NCBI GenBank assembly: GCA_028277725.1
Contig: JANQFX010000047.1
Coordinates: 1 to 64,000 of the forward strand
DNA from: Thiohalocapsa sp.
Lineage (GTDB): Bacteria > Pseudomonadota > Gammaproteobacteria > Chromatiales > Chromatiaceae
Direction of reading: 5' to 3'
Length of the DNA stretch: 64,000 bases
Under the pieces are notes generated by a model that did no database searches, was not told where the DNA came from, and saw nothing but the letters and a program-made list of their open reading frames with translations. The position numbers and the translations under genes were made by a program. Positions 19,374-28,416 of this stretch are shown in pieces; position 1 is the stretch's first letter, and the number at the start of each line of letters is the position of its first letter.

Positions 19374-19886
19374 TCAATCGAGCTGCTTGGGCCGAACGAT
19401 ACTGATCAGTCCGGCACAGCCCCGGTCGAGATGCGACCAGTTGTCCGGCATCTCGAGGCGGGCGAGGGCCGCGGTGGGTAGCAGCTTGCCATCGTCGGGC
19501 AGATCGAGGTCCCCGCCGGTGAGGTGCAGCAGCAAGTCCTCCAGGCCGGGGTTGTGGCCCACCAACAGCACGAGCGGCGCCTTATCGGGGACGCGCGACA
19601 ACACGTCGAGCAGCGCAGGCAGGTCCGCCTCGTAGACGGCCTCGTCCCACACTATGCCCTTTTTGGATAGATCCAGCCGCTTGCAGACCTTGATGGCGGT
19701 CGCGCGGGCGCGCTCCGCCGGCGAGCTGACGATGTGCTGCGGAATCATACCCTCGCGGTAGAGCCAGCCGCCCACCCGCGGGGCGTCCTTCTTGCCGCGC
19801 TTGGCAAGGGGGCGGTCGAAGTCCGAGTCGGCACCGCTGTCCCAGTCCGACTTGGCGTGACGAAGGATTAGCAGCTCTCTGGGCAT
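19374..19886 (-). CDS. sixA: Phosphohistidine phosphatase SixA-like
   Basis: This 170-residue histidine phosphatase of the phosphoglycerate-mutase-like superfamily removes phosphate from phosphohistidine in signalling proteins. The catalytic LRHAKSDW (RH at about residues 9-10), SSPAERARAT and the second active-site His in LLVGHNPGLEDLL are all present. Start ATG 19886 matches the family start (MPRELLILRHAK). It is convergent with the cytochrome c gene. Confidence 0.9.
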   Translation of the reverse strand: MPRELLILRHAKSDWDSGADSDFDRPLAKRGKKDAPRVGGWLYREGMIPQHIVSSPAERARATAIKVCKRLDLSKKGIVWDEAVYEADLPALLDVLSRVPDKAPLVLLVGHNPGLEDLLLHLTGGDLDLPDDGKLLPTAALARLEMPDNWSHLDRGCAGLISIVRPKQLD

Positions 19887-20136
19887 TCGGAAAAACGGGT
19901 CTGCGATTTGCAAGGCATGGCCCGACAACGTCTGCGGGAATACGCGCTTTTTTAGCACAACGGTAACCTTAGGGGAAACAGCGGTCACATCTCGCCGGCT
20001 GTATCGACGATTGGGGCCAAGTCGTCGAGGTCTCCCTTGGCGCGCGAACTACACTTTTCCGGCGTCGAGACGGGACCAAGCTTCGATCCCACAAAAAGGC
20101 GGGGCGCAGCCCCTCGACGCACGCTTCCCTGTCCCA

Positions 20137-21018
20137 TCAGCCGATGTCGGCGAGCAGGCGATCGATCATGCGCTGTGCCTGGGTGCCATAACCGCCGCCG
20201 AACAGATTCAGGTGGTTCAGCACATGGTAGAGATTGTAGAGGGTCTTGCGGGTCTCGTAACCGGCATCCAGCCGCCAGGCGTCGTTGTACGCGGCATAGA
20301 AACGGCCGCTGAAGCCACCGAAGAGCTCCGTCATGGCGATGTCGGCCTCGCGGTCGCCGTAGTAGCAGGCCGGGTCGAAGACGACCGGATTGCCGTCGGC
20401 GTCGCCGCTGAAATTGCCGCCCCAGAGATCACCATGCAGCAACGACGGTGCCGGGACCCGGTCGAACAGCGCACCGAGGCGCTCCATCAGGATGGCCCCG
20501 CGTTGCTGCAAGCGCCCGCCGTGGCCGTTACGCGCCGCGAGCTCCAGCTGGAAGCCTAGCCTGCGCTCTCGCCAGAAGCGAAGCCAATCGCGTTCCCAGG
20601 CGTTCGGCTGTGGCGTCGCGCCGATGGTGTTGTCGCGATGCCAGCCGAACCCCTCGGCCGTACTCCGGTGCATGGCGGCGAGTTGCTCCCCGGCGCGCTC
20701 GGCCGTGGTGCCGCCTCCACCCGTGAGCCCGAGGTACTCCATGACGATATATGCCTGTCCGCCGGCGATGCCGCAGCACAACGGCCGCGGAACGCGGATG
20801 CTGCCGGTCTCGGCCATGGCGCGCAGCCCGTCCAGTTCCGCCTCGAACATGTCCAGCCGGGAGGCATCGTTGAGCTTGACGAACCAGCGCCCGGCTTCGT
20901 CCTCCAGCAGCGCGGCGGTATTGATGCAGCCGCCGCCGATCTGTCGCGGCGGCCGGGGCGAGAAGGACTCACCGCTCGCATTTGCGATCCGTGCGGCGAT
21001 CTCCGTCCAGTCGGTCAT
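20137..21018 (-). CDS. Fructosamine kinase-family protein
   Basis: This 293-residue member of the FN3K/YniA family phosphorylates sugar adducts on proteins, allowing deglycation. Visible are IGGGCINTAALLE (nucleotide loop), RWFVKLND (Lys), SLLHGDLWGGNFSG (catalytic HGDLW.GN) and VFDPACYYGDREADIAMTEL (metal Asp). Length is normal. It lies 67 bp downstream of the HNH endonuclease gene on the same strand. Confidence 0.92.
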   Translation of the reverse strand: MTDWTEIAARIANASGESFSPRPPRQIGGGCINTAALLEDEAGRWFVKLNDASRLDMFEAELDGLRAMAETGSIRVPRPLCCGIAGGQAYIVMEYLGLTGGGGTTAERAGEQLAAMHRSTAEGFGWHRDNTIGATPQPNAWERDWLRFWRERRLGFQLELAARNGHGGRLQQRGAILMERLGALFDRVPAPSLLHGDLWGGNFSGDADGNPVVFDPACYYGDREADIAMTELFGGFSGRFYAAYNDAWRLDAGYETRKTLYNLYHVLNHLNLFGGGYGTQAQRMIDRLLADIG

Positions 21019-21085
21019 GCAGAAGCGGCTCCTCGGGGGTGTGTCTGCGGACGACGGTCGGCGTCGTGCTCGGCCCTCATCCCTG

Positions 21086-21685
21086 TCACGGAAACTGCGG
21101 TAGGCGTCGCAGCAGCGGCGAGGTCCGGGGGAAGTGGGCCCGCAGGAACTCCATTTGATCCGCCAGCACGTTGCGGCCCATCAGATAGATGTACTCCGCA
21201 TGGGTCGGCGTGAAGGGCACCGCGAGCAGCTCCATGTGCGCGGCCTCCGGGGTCCGGCCCGCCTTGTAGTTGTTGCATCGCACACAGGCGGTGACGACGT
21301 TGGTCCAGATATCGGCCCCGCCGAGGCTGATGGGCCGCACGTGGTCACGCGACAGGTGGCGCGCGGAGAAGCGCCCGCCGCAGTAGAGACACAGGTGGTC
21401 GTCACGCTGGAACAGGGTCCGGTTGGAGAGGGGCGGCACATAGTCGTCACGCAACTTGTTAAGCGCGTGGTGTGTGCCGTGGGTGGCGATAATGCTGTGG
21501 ATCTGCAGGCTGCTCTGCTGCCGTGTGCGGGCGTTGATGCCGCCCCGCAGCAGGATCAGCGGATTGCCACAGGCATAGGCGACCTGGCCCAGAAAATAGA
21601 GCCTTGCCGCTGCTCTGTAATCGATCCACTCCAGCGGCATGCCCGCCAGATCGGTGCGCAAAACCTGTTGGCTCAGAGACATCAT
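21086..21685 (-). CDS. HNH endonuclease family protein
   Basis: This protein of 199 residues has a classical zinc-bound HNH core: CLYCG, RDHVRPISLGG, WTNVVTACVRCNNYKAGRTP. This group of HNH proteins is widespread in proteobacteria and usually not part of restriction systems; the function is unclear. ATG 21685, or the adjacent ATG 21682, is the likely start. The frame runs further upstream but across the promoter region. Confidence 0.85.
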   Translation of the reverse strand: MMSLSQQVLRTDLAGMPLEWIDYRAAARLYFLGQVAYACGNPLILLRGGINARTRQQSSLQIHSIIATHGTHHALNKLRDDYVPPLSNRTLFQRDDHLCLYCGGRFSARHLSRDHVRPISLGGADIWTNVVTACVRCNNYKAGRTPEAAHMELLAVPFTPTHAEYIYLMGRNVLADQMEFLRAHFPRTSPLLRRLPQFP

Positions 21686-21854
21686 CGCTCGACACCGGTC
21701 AGGGTTTGGCGAGCATAATACAGAGCCGGCGCGCCGTTGCAACGGATCGACCCGAAGAATCGATGGTCGAAAACCCGCAAAATCGCTGCCAGAATCCCGC
21801 CGATTCTTGTAGAGATCCTGGGGGTTTTTACCCCTTTCAGCGCCTCGGTACGCG

Positions 21855-22085
21855 TGAGTTATAAACACGCCGCGGCGGGTTTCGGTTCTGTCAAGCACCG
21901 CTGCTTGCCGCGCTGTCCGAAATCCGACGACACTTTCTAAACCATTGATTTTATGACTCGATCACCGGTTGCGTAAGAATTGGTCAGTTTGTCAAAACCG
22001 TAACAATGGCGTGCATTACCGTGGTGTCCCAACGTTTTTTCCACGGACTTATCCACAGCGACTGTGCATAGCTTTGGGCGGGGCG
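21855..22085. repeat. Direct repeat with DnaA boxes, unit 1
   Basis: This segment recurs 457 bp downstream (22312-22540) at about 70-75% identity. The matched landmarks are GAGTTATAAACACGC, a CTGTCAAG block, ACATTGATTT-like and AAGAATTGG blocks, GTGTCCCAACGT and TTTTCCACGGACTTATCCACAG. The 457-bp offset is the same at both ends. The centre (about 21930-22015) is A+T-rich relative to its surroundings. No protein-coding frame is evident. Confidence 0.8.
22049..22071. promoter_or_regulatory. Inverted DnaA-box pair, unit 1
   Basis: TTATCCACA (22049-22057) is a perfect DnaA box. TGTGCATAG (22063-22071) is an 8/9 match in the opposite orientation. A weaker TTATAAACA lies at 21859-21867. Confidence 0.6.
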
Positions 22086-22311
22086 TTCCGAGGAAATCTC
22101 GAACGACGCAAGGCGCGTCTCGAAGGACACCACCGAAGGCAGTCTTCGAGCTCCCCCCGAGCCAGCTGCGGCTCCAGGTCCGGTCTCCGATCAGCGCCCG
22201 GCCGGGTACGAGCCCGTCGAGGAAGACGGAGCTGGCGGCGGTTCGCCGCTGGGGTCGCGATAAGGGTCTGCGCGAGCAGCCGTTCCGAACCTCCCACGGA
22301 TCGCGCGCCTG

Positions 22312-22540
22312 CGAGTTATGAACACGCGACCGCAGTCGTCTGCCCTGTCAAGACCTGGTTGTCCGCACCCTGTCCGGGACCTGAGGACACTCGCTAAGAC
22401 ATTGATTTCTGTTCCCGATTACCCGCTGCCCAAGAATTGGCCAGTTTCCCGAAACCGTAACGATGACGCGGCTTACCCGGGTGTCCCAACGTCTTTTCCA
22501 CGGACTTATCCACAGCCGTTGTGCATAGCCTGGCGGCGCA
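22312..22540. repeat. Direct repeat with DnaA boxes, unit 2
   Basis: This is the second copy of the 21855-22085 segment, ending right at the priA start. It carries the same motif order: TTATGAACA, an A+T-richer middle, TTTTCCACGGACTTATCCACAG and TTGTGCATAGCC. Its position makes it the likely priA promoter region. Confidence 0.8.
22506..22528. promoter_or_regulatory. Inverted DnaA-box pair, unit 2
   Basis: TTATCCACA (22506-22514) is a perfect DnaA box, followed by the inverted 8/9 match TGTGCATAG (22520-22528). It lies 17 bp upstream of the chosen priA start. DnaA binding here would affect priA expression. Confidence 0.6.
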
Positions 22541-22544
22541 GACC

Positions 22545-24821
22545 ATGGACCGACGGCGAGCTATCCGACGCGTGACCCCGCACACCGAACCGCCCGCCTT
22601 GTCCGTACCGGCCGACGCCCGCATCCTGCGCGTGGCCGTCGCCGCGCCCCTCGGCGCCCTGCTCGACTATCTGTCACCGGAGAACGGTCATCCCGTCTTG
22701 CCCGGCATGCGCGTGCTGGTCCCACTCGGCCGGAGCCGGCGCGTCGGCATGGTGACGTCGCTCGCGACCGGCAGCGCCCTCCCCGTCGCCTCGCTCCGCC
22801 CCGTCCTGGAGGTGCTGGACCCGTCACCCATCCTGTCCGAGGGTGACCTATCGTTCCTGCTGTGGGCAGCGGAGTACTACCGCGGCGACCCGGGCGAGGC
22901 CCTGTTCGGTGCCCTGCCCGTTCGGCTGCGCCGACCGCGCCCGTTGCTCGACGACCGCCCCAGGGGTTGGCGCGCAACCGCCTCGCAGAAGCAGGCGGCA
23001 GCACAGCTCCAACGGGCGCCGCGGCAGCGGGAGCTGTTCGCGCTGCTGACGGCGCATCCGAGGGGGCTCGACGACGCGACACTGCGTAAGAGGGCCGGCG
23101 ACTGCAGCGCGCCCCTACGTGCCCTGGCCGCCCGCGACCTGATCGAGCGCTGCCGCGTCGCCGCGACACAGCCGGCCGCAGAGGCCGACCTCCCGCCGCG
23201 GGGCGCGGCCACCCCACCGGCACTCAATCCACATCAGGCAGAGGCGGCAGAGGCCGTCGCCGCCTGCTCGGGTTTCACCGGCTTCCTGCTCGACGGCGTC
23301 ACCGGGTCCGGCAAGACGGAAGTCTACCTGCGGCTCATCGACCGCGCCCTCGCCGATGGGCGTCAGGTACTGGTCCTGGTGCCCGAAATCGGCCTGACGC
23401 CGCAGCTGCACCAGCGCTTCGAGACCCGTATCCAGGCCCCGATGGCCGTGCTGCACTCCGGCCTGGCGGAGACCGACCGCGAACGCGCCTGGCGCGCCGC
23501 CGCCAGCGGCCAGGCACGGCTGCTGCTCGGAACCCGGTCGGCCGTGTTCACGCCGCTGCCGGACCTTGGGCTGGTGGTGGTGGACGAGGAGCACGACCTA
23601 TCGCTGAAACAGCAGGACGGCTTTCGCTACTCGGCGCGCGACCTTGCCGTGCGCCGCGCACAGCAGGCCGACTGCCCGGCAGTCCTCGGCTCCGCGACCC
23701 CGGCGCTGGAGACCCTGCAGAACGCCCGCGCCGGGCGTTACCGGCACCTGATCCTGCCCAAGCGCGCCGGCGACGCGCGCGAGCCGGAGGTCCTGATCGC
23801 GGACATCCGTGCCCAGCCGCTCGACACCGGTCTCAGCCACGCCCTGCTCACGCGCATGTCCACCGAGATCGAGGCGGGCAACCAGATGCTGCTGTTCCTG
23901 AACCGTCGTGGCTTCTCGCCGGTGCTCACCTGCCACGATTGCGGCTGGATCAGCGAGTGCACCCGCTGTGATGCCCGCATGACCCTGCACCGAGGTCGTG
24001 CCCTATTGGTCTGTCACCACTGCGGGCTGGAGCAGATGCAGCCGGTGCGCTGTCCCTATTGCCAGTCGCCGGACCTGCGCCCCCTAGGCCAGGGCACCGA
24101 GCGCGTGGAGGACACCCTGCGCCAGCGCTTTCCGGGCATCCCGATGGCACGCATCGACCGCGATAGTACCCGTCGTCGCGGCGAGCTGGAGCGCCTGCTC
24201 GCCGCCGCTCATCGCGGCGAACACCGCATCCTGCTCGGCACCCAGATGCTGGCCAAGGGCCACCACCTGCCGGGCATCACCCTGGTGGGCATCCTGGACC
24301 TCGACCACGGGCTCTACGGCAGCGACTTCCGCGCTGCCGAGCGCATGGCCCAACTGCTGATGCAGGTCGCCGGCCGCGCCGGGCGAGCGGACAAGCCCGG
24401 CACGGTAATGCTGCAGACCCGACATCCCCGACACCCCATGCTGGAGCTGCTGCTGCGCGAGGGCTACGGCGCCTTCGCCACCGCGGCCCTGGCCGAGCGA
24501 CATGACGCGAACCTGCCGCCCTTCAGCCACCAGGCCATGCTGCACGCCGACAGCCCCCGGCAAGGGGCGGCGCTGGAGTTCCTGCTCCAGGTGCTGGACC
24601 TTGGTCGGCCGATGGCCGGCGCGGAGGTGGAATTCTGGGGGCCGGCGCCGGCGCAGATGGAGCGCCGTGCCGGACGGGTGCGTGCCCAGTTGCTGCTGCA
24701 GGCGCCGAGCCGCGCCGTGCTCCAGCGATTGCTGGCCCGGCTGCTACCGGCACTGCGTGGGCTGAAGCGGCCGCGGGAGCTGCGCTGGGCCATCGATGTG
24801 GACCCCCAGGACGGCTATTGA
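22545..24821 (+). CDS. priA: Primosomal protein N' (PriA helicase)
   Basis: This 758-residue 3'-5' helicase reloads the replisome at stalled forks. After the N-terminal DNA-binding region, Walker A GVTGSGKTEVYLRL and the DEEH box (VVVDEEHDLSLK) are intact. Eight zinc-binding cysteines lie in CHDCGWISECTRCD and CHHCG/CPYC. Helicase motifs QMLAKGHHLPGITLVGILD and QVAGRAGRADKPG are present. ATG 22545 is preferred over GTG 22521, which lies inside the duplicated DnaA-box segment. priA-argS-SPOR protein is a common gammaproteobacterial order. Confidence 0.97.
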   Translation: MDRRRAIRRVTPHTEPPALSVPADARILRVAVAAPLGALLDYLSPENGHPVLPGMRVLVPLGRSRRVGMVTSLATGSALPVASLRPVLEVLDPSPILSEGDLSFLLWAAEYYRGDPGEALFGALPVRLRRPRPLLDDRPRGWRATASQKQAAAQLQRAPRQRELFALLTAHPRGLDDATLRKRAGDCSAPLRALAARDLIERCRVAATQPAAEADLPPRGAATPPALNPHQAEAAEAVAACSGFTGFLLDGVTGSGKTEVYLRLIDRALADGRQVLVLVPEIGLTPQLHQRFETRIQAPMAVLHSGLAETDRERAWRAAASGQARLLLGTRSAVFTPLPDLGLVVVDEEHDLSLKQQDGFRYSARDLAVRRAQQADCPAVLGSATPALETLQNARAGRYRHLILPKRAGDAREPEVLIADIRAQPLDTGLSHALLTRMSTEIEAGNQMLLFLNRRGFSPVLTCHDCGWISECTRCDARMTLHRGRALLVCHHCGLEQMQPVRCPYCQSPDLRPLGQGTERVEDTLRQRFPGIPMARIDRDSTRRRGELERLLAAAHRGEHRILLGTQMLAKGHHLPGITLVGILDLDHGLYGSDFRAAERMAQLLMQVAGRAGRADKPGTVMLQTRHPRHPMLELLLREGYGAFATAALAERHDANLPPFSHQAMLHADSPRQGAALEFLLQVLDLGRPMAGAEVEFWGPAPAQMERRAGRVRAQLLLQAPSRAVLQRLLARLLPALRGLKRPRELRWAIDVDPQDGY

Positions 24822-24849
24822 GGGCACCGCGCAGCCCTCGCGGTGCCCT
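24821..24849 (+). terminator. priA terminator hairpin
   Basis: AGGGCACCGCG and CGCGGTGCCCT form a perfect 11-bp stem around a seven-base loop, starting at the last base of the priA stop codon. The following run is TATACT rather than a pure T tract. Confidence 0.65.
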
Positions 24850-25066
24850 ATACTAGGCCGCTGCACCATCCGAACCGGGCCAGGGAGTGAGGCGTTCACT
24901 GCTCAATACCCACGCATTGCTGCGGTGGGCGCACGCCGACGGCCGCCTGTCGGTGGCACGGCGCGCATCCTCTACACCCCACGTCGACGCAGAGCCCCGA
25001 ACCCACCGGCCAAGCCCCCCTTGCCAGAGCAACCGCTGCCCAGAGCAACCGCTGCAGAACAACCGA

Positions 25067-26845
25067 ATGAAATCCGAGCTCCAGAATCTAATCGCCAATG
25101 CACTGCAACAGATGCAGATCAGTCATGGCCCGATCACGGTCGAGCGGACCAAGGATCCGTCGCACGGCGACTTCGCGAGCAATGTGGCGCTCGTGCTCTC
25201 CAAGCAGGTCGGGATGAAGCCGCGCGACCTCGCCCAGCGTCTGGTCGAGACCATCGACTCGACACGCAGCGGTGCAGACCTCGGAGAACTCGGTCGCCAC
25301 ATCGAGCGCATGGAGGTGGCCGGTCCGGGTTTCGTCAATGTCCATCTGTCGGATAGCGCCTACCACGGGGTGATCGAGGAGGTTCTGCGACTGGGAGACC
25401 GCTATGGTCGCTCCACCCTCGGCGCCGGCAAGCGCGTGCAGGTGGAGTTCGTCTCCGCCAACCCGACCGGCCCGCTACATGTCGGTCATGGCCGCGGTGC
25501 CGCCTACGGCGCGACGGTCGCGGACCTGTTGGCCTACGTCGGCTTCGACGTGCATCGGGAGTACTACGTCAACGACGCGGGCCGGCAGATGGACATCCTC
25601 GGCACCTCGGTCTGGCTCCGGTACCTGGAGCTCTGCGGCGAGGCCCTGGACTTCCCGTCCAACGGGTACAAGGGCGACTACGTCTGGGACATCGCCGCGA
25701 CCCTGCACCGCGAGCACGGCGACGACTACCGGGTGGACGCCGACCGCCTGCGCGAGGGCCTGCCGCCGGACGAGCTGGCCCCCGGCGATGGCGGCGATAA
25801 GGAGGCGCATATCGACGCGCTCATCCAGGCCGCCAAACGGCTGCTGGGCGACAACCGCTACCGTTATGTCTTCGAGCTTGGCCTCAATACCATCCTCGAC
25901 GACATCCGCGACGACCTCGGGCAGTTCGGCATCACCTACCAGGAGTGGTTCTCCGAGCGCTCCCTCACGGAGTCGGGCGCCGTCAATCGCGCCGTCGAGC
26001 GCCTGCGCGAGGCCGGCCACCTCTACGAACAGGCCGGTGCACTCTGGTTCCGCTCGACGGACTTCGGCGACGAGAAGGACCGCGTGGTGGTGCGCGAGAA
26101 CGGCCAGACGACCTACTTCGCCTCCGACATCGCCTACCACATGGACAAGCTCGAGCGCGGCTTCGAGCGCGTCATCGACGTCTGGGGCGCCGACCACCAC
26201 GGCTATGTGCCGCGGGTGAAGGCTGCCCTGTCCGCACTCGGCGACGACCCACGCAGGCTCGACGTGCTGCTGGTCCAGTTCGCGGTGCTCTACCGCGGTG
26301 GCGAGAAGGCGCAGATGTCCACCCGCTCCGGCGAGTTCGTGACCCTGCGCGAACTGCGCCGCGAGGTCGGCAGCGACGCGGCCCGGTTCTTCTATGTGAT
26401 GCGCCGCTGCGAGCAGCACATGGACTTCGATTTGGATCTGGCCAAGAGCCAGTCCGCGGACAATCCCGTGTACTATGTGCAGTATGCCCACGCCCGCGTC
26501 GCGAGCGTGCTGCAGCAGGCGGCGGAGCGTGGTATCGCCACCGACCTCAGCACCGGCGCGCGCAACCTGGAGCGGCTCACCGAGCCGCACGAACTGGCCC
26601 TACTGAAAACCATGGCGCGCTGGCCGGAGGTCGTCGAGGCCGCGGCGTTCAACGAGGAGCCGCACCAGCTCACGCACTACCTGCGCGACTTGGCCAACGA
26701 CTTCCACACCTATTACAACGCGCACCAGTTCCTGGTCGACGACGCCGCCCTGCGCGACGCGCGGCTGAAGCTGGTGGTCGCGGCACGACAGGTCCTGCGC
26801 AACGGTCTCGGCCTGCTCGGCGTCTCGGCGCCGGAGCGCATGTGA
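25067..26845 (+). CDS. argS: Arginyl-tRNA synthetase
   Basis: This 592-residue class I synthetase charges tRNA-Arg. The HIGH-type motif is in [17 protein letters not shown] (HVGH). The KMSKS equivalent is in [17 protein letters not shown]. The N-terminal additional domain ([14 protein letters not shown]) and C-terminal anticodon-binding helices ([16 protein letters not shown] and [11 protein letters not shown]) are complete. ATG 25067 matches the usual start; the open frame further upstream is poorly conserved in appearance. It lies between priA and an SPOR-domain gene. Confidence 0.97.
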   Translation: MKSELQNLIANALQQMQISHGPITVERTKDPSHGDFASNVALVLSKQVGMKPRDLAQRLVETIDSTRSGADLGELGRHIERMEVAGPGFVNVHLSDSAYHGVIEEVLRLGDRYGRSTLGAGKRVQVEFVSANPTGPLHVGHGRGAAYGATVADLLAYVGFDVHREYYVNDAGRQMDILGTSVWLRYLELCGEALDFPSNGYKGDYVWDIAATLHREHGDDYRVDADRLREGLPPDELAPGDGGDKEAHIDALIQAAKRLLGDNRYRYVFELGLNTILDDIRDDLGQFGITYQEWFSERSLTESGAVNRAVERLREAGHLYEQAGALWFRSTDFGDEKDRVVVRENGQTTYFASDIAYHMDKLERGFERVIDVWGADHHGYVPRVKAALSALGDDPRRLDVLLVQFAVLYRGGEKAQMSTRSGEFVTLRELRREVGSDAARFFYVMRRCEQHMDFDLDLAKSQSADNPVYYVQYAHARVASVLQQAAERGIATDLSTGARNLERLTEPHELALLKTMARWPEVVEAAAFNEEPHQLTHYLRDLANDFHTYYNAHQFLVDDAALRDARLKLVVAARQVLRNGLGLLGVSAPERM

Positions 26846-26947
26846 GCAGCACGGCTAGTACAGGCCAGACCGCGTCGATCCTCGGCCTTGGACCCGACCT
26901 CACCTCAGTCCCAATAGCCCCGGCCAGAGCGCCGACGAGATCCCGCA

Positions 26948-27571
26948 ATGACCCGTGACTACCGCAAGGGCTCCCCGCCACCGCGCCGTCGCAAGCAGCC
27001 GCGCGGCACCTGTGCGTTCTGGTTCCTCGCCGGCGGGCTTGTCGGCGCCTTCGGTGTCGGCGTCGCCTGGATGCTGAACGACCAAGCCGCCCTGGAGCAG
27101 CCGGACCTGACGGAAGCGCCCCCCGCCGAGGAACCGCGGCCCAAGCCGGTCTTCGACTTCTACGAACGCCTGTCCGGCGAGGTGCTGGAGGTTCCGGACG
27201 AGCGCGAGCCGGAGCCCGTGCCGCTCCCTCCGCCGGGGCAGCAACCCTTCGCCGCTCCGCCGACCGAGGTCGCCAAAGCCACGCCGCCAACCACCCCCGC
27301 GCCGACGCCCGAACCGCCCCCGCGGACCACGTTGGGCGGCAGCGGCTACCTGCTCCAGGTGGGCTCCTTCCGCAGCGCATCGGACGCGGAGCGACTCAAG
27401 GCGCAGCTGGCCATGCAGGGCATCCGGACCTCGATCCAGACCGTCACCATCGATAGCGGCCAGACCTACCACCGCGTGCGCACCGGCACCTACGCCAAAG
27501 CGGACGCCAACGCCGTGCGCGCGCAGTTGCGCAACACGGGCCACAAACCACTCATGATGCGCGCCCAATGA
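26948..27571 (+). CDS. SPOR-domain membrane protein (FtsN-like)
   Basis: This 207-residue bitopic inner-membrane protein has a short cytoplasmic N terminus rich in Arg/Lys and one TM (about 22-43, FWFLAGGLVGAFGVGVAWML). A Pro-rich periplasmic linker (about 55-125) follows, then a C-terminal SPOR domain (about 130-207, YLLQVGSFRSASDAERLKAQ) that binds denuded glycan at the septum. Position after priA-argS fits the FtsN-like gene of this neighbourhood. Confidence 0.9.
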   Translation: MTRDYRKGSPPPRRRKQPRGTCAFWFLAGGLVGAFGVGVAWMLNDQAALEQPDLTEAPPAEEPRPKPVFDFYERLSGEVLEVPDEREPEPVPLPPPGQQPFAAPPTEVAKATPPTTPAPTPEPPPRTTLGGSGYLLQVGSFRSASDAERLKAQLAMQGIRTSIQTVTIDSGQTYHRVRTGTYAKADANAVRAQLRNTGHKPLMMRAQ

Positions 27572-27651
27572 CCTGCTGCCCGCCTGCACGAGCGACCGAA
27601 CCCACGCACGGCGGCCCCTCGACGATGGCGACCACGAACAGAGAGCACCCC

Positions 27652-28263
27652 ATGCCGACCAACCTTCCCGCCCGCCCACACGCCGTCCTCGCCGCCAAGA
27701 TCGTCCCGGCGGCGCTCCTGCTGAGCCTGCTCGGCGGTTGTTCCAGCGATAACCCCATGCACCACGCGCTGCGCAAGAGCGTGTCCTTCGGTGGCCCCAC
27801 CGAGGCCGGGTTTACCGAATTGGTCGAACGCAATTGCGGTGAGGAATCCGTCGGCGGCCAGCGCATCGCCAGCTTGATACAGAGCGACACCACCTTCCGG
27901 CAGCTTACCTCCAAGCTCTACCGCGGCGACCTCTCCACGGACGCCTTCACCGACCAGCTGCTGCAGGAGTATCCGGCCGCGGATGCCAATATCCCCGCCA
28001 CCGGCTGCATCGCCAGGCAGCTCAACGCCTGCCTCAGCTCCGATTGCGACGGCGGTCCCGTCGCGACACCGGACAGCATCGAGAGCGACGAGATCGAGGC
28101 CACCCGCGACGAGAGCCTCGAGGGTCTGCCCGCGGCCGAGCGGGACGAGGTGGACGAGCTGCTCGCGGACCAGATCACAGAAATCCCTACCACGGTGACG
28201 GCCCCGGTTGACGTCGAGCCCAAGGAAGCGATGGAGCCCATCGTGGAGCCAGAGAAGCCCTAA
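27652..28263 (+). CDS. Hypothetical lipoprotein
   Basis: This 203-residue protein has a lipoprotein signal (lipobox LLGGC, Cys about residue 30). The mature part contains NPMHHALRKSVSFGGPTEA, five Cys (including NCGEESVGG and ACLSSDCDGG), and an acidic C-terminal third rich in Glu, Asp and Pro. No family is recognised. ATG 27652 is chosen for its GAGAG-type ribosome site and nearness to the signal peptide. Its 5' end lies 80 bp downstream of the SPOR gene. Confidence 0.7.
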   Translation: MPTNLPARPHAVLAAKIVPAALLLSLLGGCSSDNPMHHALRKSVSFGGPTEAGFTELVERNCGEESVGGQRIASLIQSDTTFRQLTSKLYRGDLSTDAFTDQLLQEYPAADANIPATGCIARQLNACLSSDCDGGPVATPDSIESDEIEATRDESLEGLPAAERDEVDELLADQITEIPTTVTAPVDVEPKEAMEPIVEPEKP

Positions 28264-28295
28264 CACGTATGGTGGATACCGCGATTGCAGCGGCG

Positions 28296-28330
28296 GTGAT
28301 GCTCGATCACGACAACGACAACGGACACGA
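28296..28330. repeat. CGACAACGACAACG-type intergenic repeat
   Basis: The core CGATCACGACAACGACAACGG lies between convergent genes (lipoprotein and birA). It matches the inverted arm at 100-115 and the degenerate copies at 49162 and 55726. It is non-coding as far as can be seen. Confidence 0.6.
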
Positions 28331-28416
28331 TCCGGAAGCGGCCAGCGGCGGGCGTTGTTTGCGGAACTGGGGCGCGGCGGTGCGAGGCTGATCCACCGCT
28401 CTCCCGCAACGCCCCG

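Noticed and set aside
21855..22540. Possible CRISPR or attachment-site pair
   Set aside because: There are only two long, diverged units with regulatory-type motifs and no integrase nearby; a direct duplication fits better.
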